From the NCBI RefSeq assembly GCF_030272615.1, contig NC_081415.1:375923392-375987391 (forward strand): a DNA stretch of 64,000 bases. Reading direction: 5' to 3'. Positions 41,558 through 52,680 of the stretch are shown piece by piece. Position numbers and translations under genes: made by a program. This DNA comes from Cryptomeria japonica (lineage: Eukaryota; Streptophyta; Pinopsida; Cupressales; Cupressaceae). Below the pieces are notes generated by a model that was given only the letters and a program-made list of their open reading frames with translations, was not told the origin of the DNA and did no database searches. Each line of letters begins with the position of its first letter. Position 1 is the stretch's first letter.

Positions 41558-41630
41558 AAAAAAAATAAAACCTTGAAATTAAGAATAAAAGAAGAAAATT
41601 GTGCAATACATACTATGATTCTTAAGAATT

Positions 41631-44600
41631 CTATGCCAGTTTTTGTAGGGTGCTCCACTCTTCGTCTGATGGAAGGTCAATATTCTGTAAACTATGGAAA
41701 GTCAACTCCAACTTCGTCAACATTCCATATTTAGAAGATTTACTTGACATCACTGTTTCATCCAATACCGAATTTAGAGTTGTAAATGGTTGGATGAATT
41801 CCAGAAAGCTTTTGGGAGTTGTGTCATTTGGAAGCAAGTCTAAATTAGACTTCATTTTTATCTCCATGATTTTTTTGTAAGCTTCTTCTCCAATGAATTT
41901 ATTTGATGTGTCAACAGGCTTAGCAAACGAAGTTTAATCAAATTATTTTTCTTTTCTTGCAGCTTCGCTATCTTTTTTCCACAACTTTCCATAACTTCTG
42001 ATGTTTCCCTTAGCTTCTGGCATTTTTGAATGACAGATGATGTCTTAACTGTGGCATCGATGCAGCTCTTAATTCCCTTGGATGCCAAGTAGGTGTCATT
42101 GGAACTGTAGACTACTTTCATAATTTTTTTTGCCATTTCCTCTTTTGAATAAACATGTGTGCTCTTCTCATAGTGCCCTTTGATTTTTATAAAAATGTGT
42201 CTCATACTTTCAGTGAATTGAAACCATTCACACAACTTTTCACTCCTCTGCATTATTTGCCACCAAATTTTTTCTTGTATATACTTCGTTGTATTTTTCA
42301 TGTTATCTTTCAATCTATCCTCCAAAGTTTTTATTTTATCATTTGCATTGTGCAGGTCTTCTTTCATTTGTGAACAATTTTTTCTTTCTTCCTCTACTTC
42401 CTCTTGCAAATGTTTTTCTTTTTCCTTCCCATGATCCAATAGGTCCTGTAATTTTTTCATTTCGGCGATAGCAGACTCATAACTTTTGTATAATTTTTGA
42501 AAACTGGCTTTTTCATCAACAATTTTTTTACTGCTTTTAGCCAGTTTTTCTGTCAGGTCCTTCAATTCTGCATCCATCTTCTCCTGCTCTGCAATTTCTA
42601 CTGCAAAGCCCAAATTTTTCATCCTTTTCTGTAAATCATTGCACTTGCTATCTGCTGCTTTCCTCCTTGATTTTTTTTGTTTGCTAGGTCTGCCTATAAC
42701 TTTTCTATTTGTTTCTCCAGTTTATTTTTTTCTCTCTCCACCTTTAGTAGTGAAGTGTAGACCACTTCGTTAGTCCTTTTTGACACACTAATTTTGTCCA
42801 CATTATGTACTTTGGAAAAATCCATTTGGAGGGTGCTAACTTGAAATTGAGAGGGATCTATCTACCTGTGTGGTGGATTTTTATCTTTAGATGGGCCCGG
42901 GGGCATAACAACCATGAACTCCATCATATCTTTCTGTGGGTCACATGTTGGAAATACCCTGTTCCTTGCAGGCTGTTCGTTTACAACTTCAGACACAAAA
43001 TTCCTATGAAATGTTTTCTTTTTTTTTCTTTATTTGCTTTTGTTGTGTGTTCATATTTTTCATAGTAATCACGAAATTGAAAATTTGGGCTTGTTGAAGC
43101 AATTGAATGTTTGAAAGATGACATAGGAATACCATAGGCTCCAGTTCCACTTATTCCTGTGGTTTTAACTAATGCTTGACCGGGATTACCAACAAGAGTT
43201 CCTAATGCTATCCCACTCCCACTGACACTTTCATGTGTAGTTTTCATAGTCTTTTGAGGTGTCTGATCTGAAGCTGCAAATGATTGATTCCTAGTGTCAG
43301 TGGCACTTGATATAGGATTCTCAATAGTATGAGATTGAGTATATACCTCTAGTGGCCTCTTGCGAGAGATATTTTGATGTTGCCCTTGTCCAACACCAAG
43401 ACAACTAGTATCAGTAGTAGTACCCATGCCAACCCTACCAATCATAGCAACACTTGACTGAACAATAATAGGAATACTATCTTGGGATTCCCCACCAGTG
43501 GCAGCGGCACTTGATTCACCAACAATGGGAATACCATGATGTGGTGGTGGACTTGGTGGTTGTGGATTTGAACCTGAAACAAATGTAGGTGGACCCTGAG
43601 GGTAATGAGTAGTACCTATCCGTGATGAATCTGAAGAATCAAGTCCAATGACTGGTTTAAGATGACTTTTTGATTTTGACTGTGATGGAAGTTGTATCTG
43701 AAGTGGATACCAAATGCCATCTCCTCTGGGACCTAGACCACCACCTTCAAAACCCATTTTTTCCACAAGGTTTGCCCCTTTGCTATATTTTTCTTTCATG
43801 GACTCACTGACTCCACATAATATTTTCAGGACTATAGTAGTTGTTGGAGGGGGCTCAATGGCAACCTTATGCTCATCATCATCACCTTCATTCCTGCCAT
43901 GCTCCATATCCCACAATTTGCTAAACTCTGCATCCTCGTCGATGCTCTCAAATTCTGCACTTGTCTTTGGTTCACCAAGATTCCTCCTCATATTCCATAA
44001 ATCATTTATTTTAGTTTGAGTGAAATAATTCTCTTTACATTCATGCAGAATTGATTTGGGAATAGATTTGTTAGATGGATTAGCAGATTTTAGGTAGAAA
44101 TTGTAGGACCTCCTATTTTGGATGCACTGGCCCTCCTCTATTGTCCTCTCTGTGTGCATTTGCAATGCCATAATTTTTGATGAAATTTCTTCTATTGAAA
44201 TGTTTTTGTCAGCTGCAATTTTCTCCATCTCTTTTTTAACCTTATCCCAGGAGTCCATGTTTCTAAGCTTTTCTAGCAATGGTTTACTTTCATGTTGACA
44301 TAACACTGAAGAGTTCCCATTTTTCTTAAGCCTTGCTTGAACTACATCAATTGGATCATACTGTCGGAGACCCTCATCACCAAAGTTAAAAACTCTCAAA
44401 AAATCATGTGCCACATTGAATGCTTTTCTCTCAAATGTAAACCCTCCACATGAGAAAGGCAAGGAAGGAAATATGCTCTTCTTTTGTTGACCATGGAAGT
44501 GCCTATTTGTGCTCTCCAATTTCCATAAATACTCTAATGCAAATACCCTATCTGTCACATGTATTGAAAGTCTGTATGGTTTTACTGCTGATCCGTAAAA

Positions 44601-45722
44601 ACTTAACATAGTGAATTCTTCCATGAAGAACCAATCAGCCAATTCTATTTGACTTCCGAGTTGAATTCAATCTCTACAAGACACAGGCAACCTAGGCATT
44701 GGAGTGCTTGTAATTTCATTATACATTGGTGCCAAAAAGAAGTCTACAAAATGGTTGTAGTCCTTCCTGTTATCATGCATCCTTATCTTTGGCATTCAAT
44801 CATTTATTGGACACTCTGTTCTCTTCCCAATGTTCTCATCAATCTTATAGCTCACATTTTGAAGCTTGTTGGTCTCAAATATTGCACGATACTTGGATAG
44901 AAGGAGATAGCACAAGTAGGATGAGAACCTAAATGTCTTACAGGAACCTTTTTTGATCATTAGTAATTGTTTTTGCATGGATTGAACAAAGTGCTCAACA
45001 AAATTATATATTACTGGTTGACCTACACAATTGATATTATAAATCATTTCAAGAAGGCTTGCACCCACTTCCCTATCATTTTCCAATCCCAGGCAAAATG
45101 ACAGCAAAGAAATAGTATCCCCAACCCATGGAACAAAAATGTTAGAATCATAAGGAGGATTATGATTATGATCCAACACAATACCAGTACCACTCTTTAT
45201 TAGAGCTTTGATAAATGAATCTCTGCGACTTGGATCGAGACTCTCATAATTCCCTGCCAGCTTTTCAAGGTCAATTTGGACGTTTGAGTTTTGGGCTTCA
45301 AATCCTAGGTTCAACAAACAAGCAAATTCTCCCTCGTTTATGGATAGAATTTCCTCTTTTGTATTTTTATTGACAATTGCTTTTTTATCTTCATCATAAT
45401 TTTTGGCGCAGACCATGACAAAATTAGGGCAAGGGAATACTTCAGGAAACACCATGATTCCCAATCCAGCATCCCACGATGCGATTTTATTTGTTTTTTG
45501 TTGTAACATTGGGTTGAAAACAGTAAATTTTACCCTGTTTGCATTTCCTGCCTTACTAGACAATGTATATCTAATATCTATGATACACTTTTCACCATGG
45601 ATAGTAGGGTCATAAATATCATGGTATTCATAAGTGAAACCTGGTGTTTTAACTAGTTCAGTTAGGTACATTTTATTTTTCACTTGGCTTCTTGTTGAAC
45701 TACTCCTTCCCGTTTTCTCCAT
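41631..45722 (-). pseudogene. hAT accessory ORF: helical domain, G-patch and coiled coil, decayed
   Basis: About 1,360 codons without obvious introns. The ATG is at 45722 (MEKTGRSS). In order: an N-terminal domain of about 330 residues, including MIYNINCVG and SMQKQLL (about 44960-44990), a stretch similar to the retrotransposon ORFs of this window; a conserved region with ADWFFMEEF and DRVFALEYLWKLES (about 44500-44640); a G-patch near 43665-43800 (GANLVEKMGFEGGGLG); a Pro/Ser/Thr-rich segment; a long coiled coil (about 41900-42760); and a C-terminus ending TLQKLA. In-frame TGA codons lie at about 44797 and 44669. Frameshifts fall at A-runs near 43020 and 42680 and again near 41900; two TAG codons lie near 42862 and 42698. 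G-patches usually mark RNA-processing or helicase-cofactor proteins. A role in transposition is inference from location. Confidence 0.7.
43665..43800 (-). other. G-patch motif inside the hAT accessory ORF
   Basis: GANLVEKMGFEGGGLG followed by a spaced GIWYPLQIQ matches the family pattern of a hydrophobic helix start, MG(W/F), a Gly-rich GLG and a GI.PI-type strand. Seen by eye; a profile search would settle it. Confidence 0.7.
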
Positions 45723-46183
45723 CACTATTATTGTCAATAATTCAAAATAATGTTAGATAAAAACCTGAAAATCCTAACCCTCAAATTGGACCACAAGATT
45801 ACCAAAAGCAAAAAAGGCGAGATGTAGGTGTTCTAGATTTTACCCGGAAATTGGAATTTCTATTTCACTAGATTGGCGCAGACAGTCTCTGTTGCAACTT
45901 GCATTCCTCAATCTAGTAGCTATTTCTGAATCTCCCTCGATTCACAGGGTTGTCCACGAAATGAAAGACGATTATGATTTACGAGTCTCTTATTTTGAAA
46001 ACTCTGAAAAGTAGAAAAGTAAAACCTAAAGGGCAAAATATCTAGAATTATGTTGTAATTTTATTAATTACTATTAACAACTATTCGATGCCGAAGGACA
46101 AAAAATTCATTACTTCAGTATAAATTCCGAAGACATTATGAATCATGTTGTATAAATTCTGAGGACATTAAATGTAATACATT
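45723..46183. other. Upstream region of the G-patch ORF
   Basis: Non-coding stretch between the minus-strand ATG and the tandem module array, presumably its 5' UTR and proximal promoter. No convincing TATA box was seen on the minus strand. Two imperfect copies of taaattc(c/t)gaggacatta-like sequence lie near 46120-46170. Confidence 0.5.
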
Positions 46184-47355
46184 CAATTCCGGGTGAAGTT
46201 CTCCCAAATGTGTTCACTTCCCACATTTGGGCCGAAATCCACCCTAAGCCGTTGATCTTTGCTCATCCAACGGACGAGGGACCAAGGTACCTGTTGTGAC
46301 TTTACGGGTCTGTTTTTTAAGTCTGTTTAATAATTTTAAACTTCCACCCGAAAAAGTGCTCTATAGAGTTACTTATATTTAATTAAATTTAAAACGTTTC
46401 AATTCCAGGCGAAGTTCTCCCAAATGTGTTCACTTCCCACATTCGGGCCGAAATCCACCCTAAGCCGTTGATCTTTGCTCATCCAACGGATGAGGGACCA
46501 AGGTACCTGTTGTGACTTTACGGGTCTGATTTTTAAGTCTGTTTAATAATTTTAAACTTTCGCCCAAAAAAGTGCTTTAATGACTTAATTATATTTAATT
46601 AATTTTAAAATGTTTCAATTCTAGGCGAAGTTCTCTCAAATGTGTTCACTTCCCACATTCAGGCCGAATTCCATCCTAAGCCATTGATCTTTGCTCATCC
46701 AATGGACGATGGTACCTGTTGTCAGTTGTCATGGGTCCCATGACTTCTGCCAGTTTTCAGGCACGTCACCATACTCGTGTCACTTTTCCAGGCAAAGTTC
46801 TCAGAAATCTGTTCACTTCCCACATTCACCTAGAAATCCACCCTAAGCCATTGATCTTTGTTCATCCGATGGTCGATGGTACCTATTTTAAGATGTAGTA
46901 GGTCCCATGACTTGTGCCATTTTTCTGGCACGTCACCATAATCGTGTCACTTTTCGGGTTTGATTTGTAGTCTATTTAATCATTTTAAACCTCCACCCGA
47001 AAAATAATTAAATATAATTTAGGCTATAGACTTAATTATATTTAATTACATTTAAAATGTCCAATTCCGGGTGAAGTTCTCAGAAAGGTGTTCACTTCCC
47101 ACATTCGAGCTGAAATCCACCCTAGCCATTGATCTTTGTTCATCCAATGGTCCATGGTACCTGTTTTAAGATGAAGTGGGTCCCACGACTTCTGCCATTT
47201 TTCTGGCACGTCACCATACTCGTGTTACTTTTCGAGTCTGTTTTTAAAGTCTATTTAATCATTTTGAAATTCCACCCGAAAAAGAGATTTATAGTCTATA
47301 GACTATAGACTTAATTCAATTTAATTAAATTTAAAATGTTCAATTCCGGGCAATA
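46184..47355 (-). promoter_or_regulatory. Tandem promoter-like module, five copies and a stub
   Basis: Units start at about 46184, 46400, 46616, 46781 and 47062, with a truncated start at 47341; spacing is 165-280 bp. Each unit holds caattccgggtgaagttctc, then ttcacttcccacatt, then tgggccgaaatccaccctaa, then gccgttgatctttgctcatc, then caacgg. TGGGCC resembles plant site II elements, and CACCCTAA resembles the telo-box, which often pair in promoters of growth-related genes. The array lies directly upstream of the minus-strand G-patch ORF. A single diverged copy lies upstream of the other minus-strand ORF (58043-58138), which supports a promoter or enhancer role. Function is inferred. Confidence 0.6.
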
Positions 47356-48006
47356 GTTTGAGATAACTATTAAATATAATGTTAATATTATTTGTAAAAA
47401 TTTGAAATTCAAAAATAGTATAAAACATGAAACTTAGTTTCTACAATAAAATAAATAACTAAATAAAAATATAAATTTTGATATACAATTTGAAAGGTAA
47501 AAGTTTAATATTAAAAAGAAAACATTCAATATTAAATCTAAAATATTAATTTAAAGTTTAACAAAATACTTTGAAAATATGTTTACGATGTATAATTTTC
47601 AAAAATAGTTTAAAAATATATATAAAAGTTCAACATAAATTTAGTGTATCAATTTAAAAAAATGTGCAACTGCAGTCCTCAACCTGTTAAGACGAGCAAA
47701 TTTGGAAAGTACAAATGCCAAGGTGGCGATTAATTATTGCAGAAGGAGTTGCCTGTGGCATGTCACACAAACGGAGGAAGAGGAGGATGGTAGGAAATTT
47801 TTTTCCTGATCTCATAGCATTAATGTCTTATCGTGCACATTCATTACCCGGCCTATAAGATGGAGGCATATTTTTTTACCTTTTGATCTGTGTATTGTGT
47901 ACCACTTTTTGCTTTGAAGCAGGTATAGAACAAATCTGTAGTTCATAGAATCGTACCTTCTGTAAGACATTTTTTGCAGGAAGTGATTTTGAAATTGCAG
48001 GTGACA
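47356..48006. other. AT-rich spacer
   Basis: No gene seen. 47356-47670 is almost all A and T. From about 47690 the base composition becomes mixed. T-rich stretches ending in AG (for example tttttgcag near 47980 and ttgcag at about 48000) precede the next ORF and could be splice acceptors. Confidence 0.6.
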
Positions 48007-48714
48007 ATGGAGGCCAATTTCACACTTCGAATAGACAAGAAGTTGGTGCCCTTTTTGGGCAAAGTATCTGATAAATGAATGCAAGGACTGTTCAGGTTTA
48101 AGGAGGAGAAGTTGTGGGCAGTAGCTCGACTGGTGCTTGCGGAGGAGGTGGCACATATCAGTCACCAGTATCGAACTAACATGGAGGTTTACTCTTTGAT
48201 TATGGTGTGGGCCTGTGAATTCGAACCGGAGGTGGAAAAGGTAAAACTCACATTGGTCAAATTGATTGATGGGGAGTTTTTGATTAACCTGGATTCAATC
48301 TTGGAGTGGGTGGTGCTGGGAGTTGGAATTCGAATTAAGGAAGGGGATGATCAGGAGGAATTGCTTCCTTTTATTCGTGGCCCAGAGGATGAAATCAAAT
48401 ACCAGTGTCGTGAACGAGCCTGAGTGGGGTGGGAAGCGACGAAACTCTTTGTGAAATTAACGAGGGTGGATGAAGTCCTGAAGGCTTTGCATGTGGTGGC
48501 AAGGATGGAGGTTGGTAGGGCATTGAGAGATAGGGTTGAAGAAGGAAGGGCCATATAGCAACTCGTAAGCTTGGAGGGCGACCCCAACTTTGGGTGCCTA
48601 AACTGCATTCCTAAAATGAAAGTTGAAGCGAAAAAAAGGAAAGCCAAATTGTCGACCTCCGAGGAGGGAAGGGACTGGGAGGAGGCGACCTAGGGGGATA
48701 GTGAGACTGAGTGA
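48007..48714 (+). pseudogene. Unknown 235-codon ORF of the hAT element, decayed
   Basis: One frame from ATG 48007 (MEANFTLRIDKKLVPFLGK) to TGA 48712, broken only by nonsense codons at 48076 (TGA), 48421 (TGA), 48556 (TAG) and 48691 (TAG), each a single C-to-T change from CGA or CAG. The absence of frameshifts over 708 bp argues for past coding. The product would be soluble and mixed alpha/beta with a basic then acidic C-terminus (KKRKAKLSTSEEG); a possible lone CLNC pair is near the end. I do not recognise the family. A splice-acceptor-like ttgcag ends 6 bases before the ATG, so an upstream exon is possible. It lies between the module array and the split ORF, on the transposase strand. Confidence 0.5.
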
Positions 48715-49247
48715 GCGGCCTATCGACAATGAACTAGTTTTTTTGTCTGCTTGCTATAAGCTGTGGGCAAATTTTGTATCTTGAAACTTTTGAATTAATA
48801 GAGTGAAAAAACCTTTACCGATAAACTTTTGTATCTTGATACTTTTGAAATTTTGTATTTTGAATGACTATATAGTATATATTTATAAAATTATAATCAA
48901 CCATAATCAATGTACAAATAATTAATGGAACAAATTGAAATTTTTTTTTATAGCATTACATAATAAAGATCACGGTATTAAATTTATTTCCATTGTTTAA
49001 CAAATAATTGAAATAATGTAGCTCCTATACAAAATGCATTTGAAAGAAATTAATTAATAAAAATGAAATAAAATTATAGAAAACATTTTTATATCCATAA
49101 GACTGTAAGAGGCAAACTGAAACAAACTGGAATTTGAAAAATTATCATTAATATTTATGCTTTTGAAATTTACAATTTTTTTGTCAGAGACTTGAGTCCC
49201 CGCAAAACTTAAAAGACAAAATGAGTGAGCCACTAACACTTAGTCTG
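48715..49247. other. AT-rich spacer
   Basis: No gene seen. Mostly A and T rich with scattered poly-T and poly-A runs, between the 3' ends of the plus-strand unknown ORF and the minus-strand split ORF. Confidence 0.6.
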
Positions 49248-49766
49248 TTAGGGTTCAAGGACATAGGAAAAAAAACTACAGGTAGTGGAATTGTTTACAA
49301 TTTTGCCCTAAGAATCTGGCCCTCCTTCCATGTAGAATTCTTCAGACAGCATAAGCTAAGAGAATTCTTCAAGCCACATGTAGTTTGGAAAGTCATCCAG
49401 GAGGAACTATTTTCGGAGGAAGTCCTTGCCAATCCACGCCCATTTCCTGTGACGCATCAGCTGCTCCGCATTCAGGTTTAGGAGAAACGGTTTCCTCGCC
49501 ACTAGCAGTGTTTGGTCAGGGAGGAGAAGCTTGGATAAATCACTCGCCCAAGGGATCCCCACCCCTACTTCTGCAAGAACGACAAGAGTAATGTCATCTC
49601 CGAGGAAGTCTTCCTTAAAAACCTTCCTCAACAACATCAGCATATCCACCTTGTCTCCTCCCAGGTCCAGAAGAGATGCTAAGAAGCGGGATGTAAGGTC
49701 TGTGTTAATACGATACCTATTTTCATTTCACAAAAATTCTCTGCCCAACACCATCCGCATAGCCTC
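49248..49766 (-). pseudogene. 3' part of the split hAT accessory ORF
   Basis: Continues the frame of 57643-57522 once element 2 and one copy of its GCCTC duplication are ignored; the junction codon is GCT and the frame then holds one TGA (about 49733) until TAG at 49407-49409. If that TAG and two more are read as former CAG, the frame runs to TAA at 49248. Visible segments are LLRKVFKEDFLGDD, VVLAEVGVGIPWASDL and RHRKWAWIGKDFL. No known domain recognised. The restored continuity is strong evidence that this was coding sequence before element 2 landed in it. Confidence 0.6.
49762..49766 (+). repeat. Target-site duplication of element 2, left
   Basis: GCCTC directly before the 5' LTR; identical to 57522-57526. 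Confidence 0.95.
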
Positions 49767-50914
49767 TGTTGGCATTTTTGATGTTTATGTTGTGATTGTC
49801 ATTGATGGACACACACTTGCATTGATATCCCCTTTATATGTATGAGTTAGAGCACAACCGGTATTTGTTCCAACCGGTATGTTGTATTATAGTCTTTAGA
49901 CTATTGATGTTTTACAGAATGTGTTTCCCGGTCAGAAGCGGCATGTTGACCCCAAGTGGTTTGTAGATCCCAAATGGTACGAGGGATTAAAGCGGCATAA
50001 CACATTTTTACCAGTCTTCATTTTTGTCAAACCGACAACCGACATTTTGTATGAACCGGTAATACTTTGTGATGAGTTACCAATCGACATTTTGTGATGA
50101 GTTACCATCCACTGATTGTTTGACGGTGCCGACACTTTAACGGTGCTTTTTGTGTCGTGTTACCGAGTATGTCCAGGTTCATTGAACCTAAGAAATTGTT
50201 ATGTTATCCTATTGGACCGACATGAAATCAGATTCCTTATAAGGACATCATGTCTAGGGTTTTAGGTTGTTGATGTGGCAGTAGTGAAAGTTTATGTTGT
50301 TGCTAGGGTTTAAGGTGGTTGAGGAGTTGGAGAGAATATGAATGTGTAGAAGACTAAAGTAATGCTAGAGTGCATTAGGAGCGAGCTATCAAGGATCTAA
50401 CTGAGTAGTTTGTGCTATTAGCTAGATCAAACACTTGTTGATTACTCACATCTTTGACAAGTCTATAGCCCTTAACCGGGTAGGCCCAAAAGCCTTTTGT
50501 AAATCCTCTAACAAGGTGGTTCACATCTGTGGATCTAAAATCCTCTAGTAAGGTAATCTTTAATCAGACTTATCTCCTAACAGAGATTGAGATTCCTAAC
50601 AGGATCTGTTCTGGTAAAGAACATTGTAAGATCTTAACCAGTCTGACCTTAACCGGTCTGGTTCCTATTCTGCAGATAGTTACTTGTGAGTTCCATTTCA
50701 CCGTGGTTTTTCCCATTTAGGTTTCCACATCAAAATCTCTTGTGTTATGGTGTTTTTTCTTCTATGGGTGAATGCATTATTAGCTATTTGGTTTGCATGT
50801 GTGTTAACTAGTTTGTCTGCCAAACTGTTTTACCGGTTTACTGTTAGTCTTGCAAAGTGCTTAAGTGTAGAGATTTTTGGTAGACTAATTCACCCCCCCT
50901 CTTAGTATTCATCA
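49767..50914 (+). repeat. 5' LTR of element 2 (1148 bp)
   Basis: TGTTGG to TTCATCA. U3 has repeated TGATGAGTTACCA motifs (about 50078 and 50096). A TATA-like CTTATAAGG lies at 50236-50244. The 3' end has the T/C-rich CACCCCCCCTC run. Pairs with 56374-57521. Confidence 0.95.
50236..50244 (+). promoter_or_regulatory. Candidate LTR TATA box
   Basis: CTTATAAGG, present in both LTRs (also 56842-56850). It is the best TATA-like site in the LTR; the U3/R border would lie about 30 bp downstream. By eye only. Confidence 0.4.
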
Positions 50915-50916
50915 AT

Positions 50917-50930
50917 TGGTATCAGAGCCA
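50917..50930 (+). promoter_or_regulatory. Primer binding site (initiator tRNA-Met)
   Basis: TGGTATCAGAGCCA two bases after the 5' LTR. The first 12 bases complement the 3' end of plant initiator tRNA-Met, the usual primer for Ty1/copia elements. Confidence 0.93.
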
Positions 50931-50940
50931 ACCTTTCTAT

Positions 50941-52239
50941 ATGTTTAACCACTTGGAAAGAGATACGGGGGAATACTCTATAAAGGAACTTACTCATCGG
51001 CTCACTCAGTCTGAGCAAGCCTATGATGATCTTATGGTCAAATACAAGGCATCTCAAGCAAAAAAGAGAGAACATGCAGAAAAGTTGATGGAGCTATTTG
51101 AAAATAGTTTTTCAGATGAAGCAGACATGGAAGCCCTAATTGCAGAAGTAAATAAGTTGAATGAATCAAACTCCAACCTGAGAAAGGAGTTGGAAGGACT
51201 GATTATCCAGATGTGTCAAGAGCTTGAGAACTGGAGGAAAGCTGAAGATCTGGTGAAAGAAAGAGATCATGAGATCTCCAAGCTGAAACAAGAGATCAGT
51301 ACCCTAACTGCTCAACTCCATGCAAGCAAAGTGGAAAAGGAAGTCATGCAAGGAGAACTGAACATTGCCATCTCTGAGAATGAAAACCTATTGGAAACAA
51401 ATGTTGATATTTCCAAAGAACTCTCTGAGTCAAAGAAAATACTTGCTAAGTTCAACAAGAGTATTGTCAAGCTAGAGTAAAAGCTTGAATCTGCCAAACC
51501 GGTCAAGAATACCAATGGACTTGGTTATTCCGGTCATGAGGAAGGTGAGACCTCTGGTACAAATGCTGGAACATCAAAGAAACAATCGGCATCAAAGGAT
51601 AAAGGTAAGCAAAAGTTTAAACCTGTTTGCTTCAACTGTCTTAAAGGACATACTGCAAATGTGTGTAGGAGTAAGGCTTACATCAATTTTCCTTATTTCC
51701 TAAATGATAAGCCTAGATCCTTTAGATTCAATGGTAACTGTTATGCATGCAACAAGTATGGGCATAGAGCATCTGAATGCTGGTCAGTTATGAACAACAT
51801 TGGTAGATATCCTCTGAGGACCCAAGGAGCTAGTCCTGAATCTTTTGTGAACTAGAATCACAACTGGTTTAATGCCTTGAATCATTAGCCAAGAAGCGGT
51901 GGCTATCAAGCGGCAACTGGATGGAGAGAAAACTGTATGGTCTGTCATGGTCATGGTCGCACTATTGCAACATGCAGAAGGAAGAATGAAAACATGAACA
52001 ATGGACCTTGGAGAGCACCTGGATTGGTCTGCTATCACTGCAACAAACCGGGTCACATTGCCAGATTTTGTAGATCAAGAAAGAACATATCTAATGATAT
52101 ACCGATCACTCCGAAAGGAAACATTGATGTTGACACTGTTCAAGCGGACATGAACAAAACCTGGAAGAAGAAACCAGTGGTGTTACAAGAGGAATCAGTT
52201 TTTGCACCTAGTGTGGAAATCACGGAACCGACAAACTAA
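50941..52239 (+). pseudogene. Gag-like ORF with coiled coil and zinc knuckles, decayed
   Basis: 433 codons in one frame from ATG 50941 to TAA 52237, broken only by nonsense at 51478 (TAA), 51853 and 51886 (TAG). Residues about 15-178 form a coiled coil. The second half holds four knuckle-like motifs: CFNCLKGHTANVC (one residue short), CYACNKYGHRASEC (canonical CX2CX4HX4C), CMVCHGHGRTIATC (His replaced by Arg) and CYHCNKPGHIARFC (canonical). Gag packages element RNA in virus-like particles. The usual N-terminal UBN2-type capsid domain of plant copia Gags is missing, so this looks like the linker and nucleocapsid part only. It starts 10 bases after the primer site, so the N-terminus was lost by deletion. 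Confidence 0.8.
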
Positions 52240-52680
52240 ACTTCAAAAAAGCTTAGGGGGAGCAAATGGAGAAATGTTTCAAACCCTCAGTTTACACCAG
52301 TAAAAGACCTTAATTGGCATGTGATACCTGTCAGTTGGTGGAAGACCGGAAATGGTGAAAGGCAAATTAGGGTTTACGCCCTAATGGAGGAGCATTAATT
52401 GCAGAAGGTGAGAAATATGCTTAAAAGGATTTTTCAAATCATTTCTCACTATCAATTTTCGAGCGAAGAAAAGTTTTTCAAAGAGTAGAGCGAAGAAAAG
52501 GTGATTTGTGCTGAGATTTTGAGAAATTAAGAAACCGCGAAGGAGATTCAAGTTCAAATTGCAAGCGGCCAAGTGAAGAATGCAAAGTGGTGATTTTGTA
52601 AAGTATGAAGTGAAGGAGAATCCGAAAGCCCTAAATTCACATGTTTCAAAAGGTATTTCTCAAGTTTTTAAGTTTCTATC
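52240..52680 (+). other. Spacer between gag-like ORF and long ORF, with internal purine tract
   Basis: Non-coding. It begins just after gag with AGGGGGAG (52255-52262), close to the main polypurine tract, and ends at the ATG of the long ORF. In a complete Sirevirus-like element pol would lie between gag and this tract, so the point is probably where pol was lost. It corresponds to 1-537 of element 1. Confidence 0.6.

Larger units (their letters stand above)
40539..41630. other. AT-rich intergenic part of the hAT with short tandem duplications
   Basis: No gene seen. It lies between the converging transposase and G-patch ORFs. It contains a 112-bp tandem duplication (40891-41112, each copy with ccctgaattcccttttatag), a related imperfect duplication of catatgatacaattcattca (about 40780 and 40850), and a triplicated block (41411, 41475, 41521) beginning atagattcataggctggatt. 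Confidence 0.7.

Noticed and set aside
48007-48714. A functional host gene
   Set aside because: Four in-frame stops, and it sits inside a dead transposon.
40539-49761. A separate transposon nested in the hAT that would own the G-patch ORF
   Set aside because: I found no inverted ends, LTRs or target duplications around it, and the promoter-like module is shared with the hAT right end. Not excluded by a proper search.
50917-50930. tRNA gene fragment
   Set aside because: Only the short complement of initiator tRNA-Met next to an LTR is present; no tRNA body follows.
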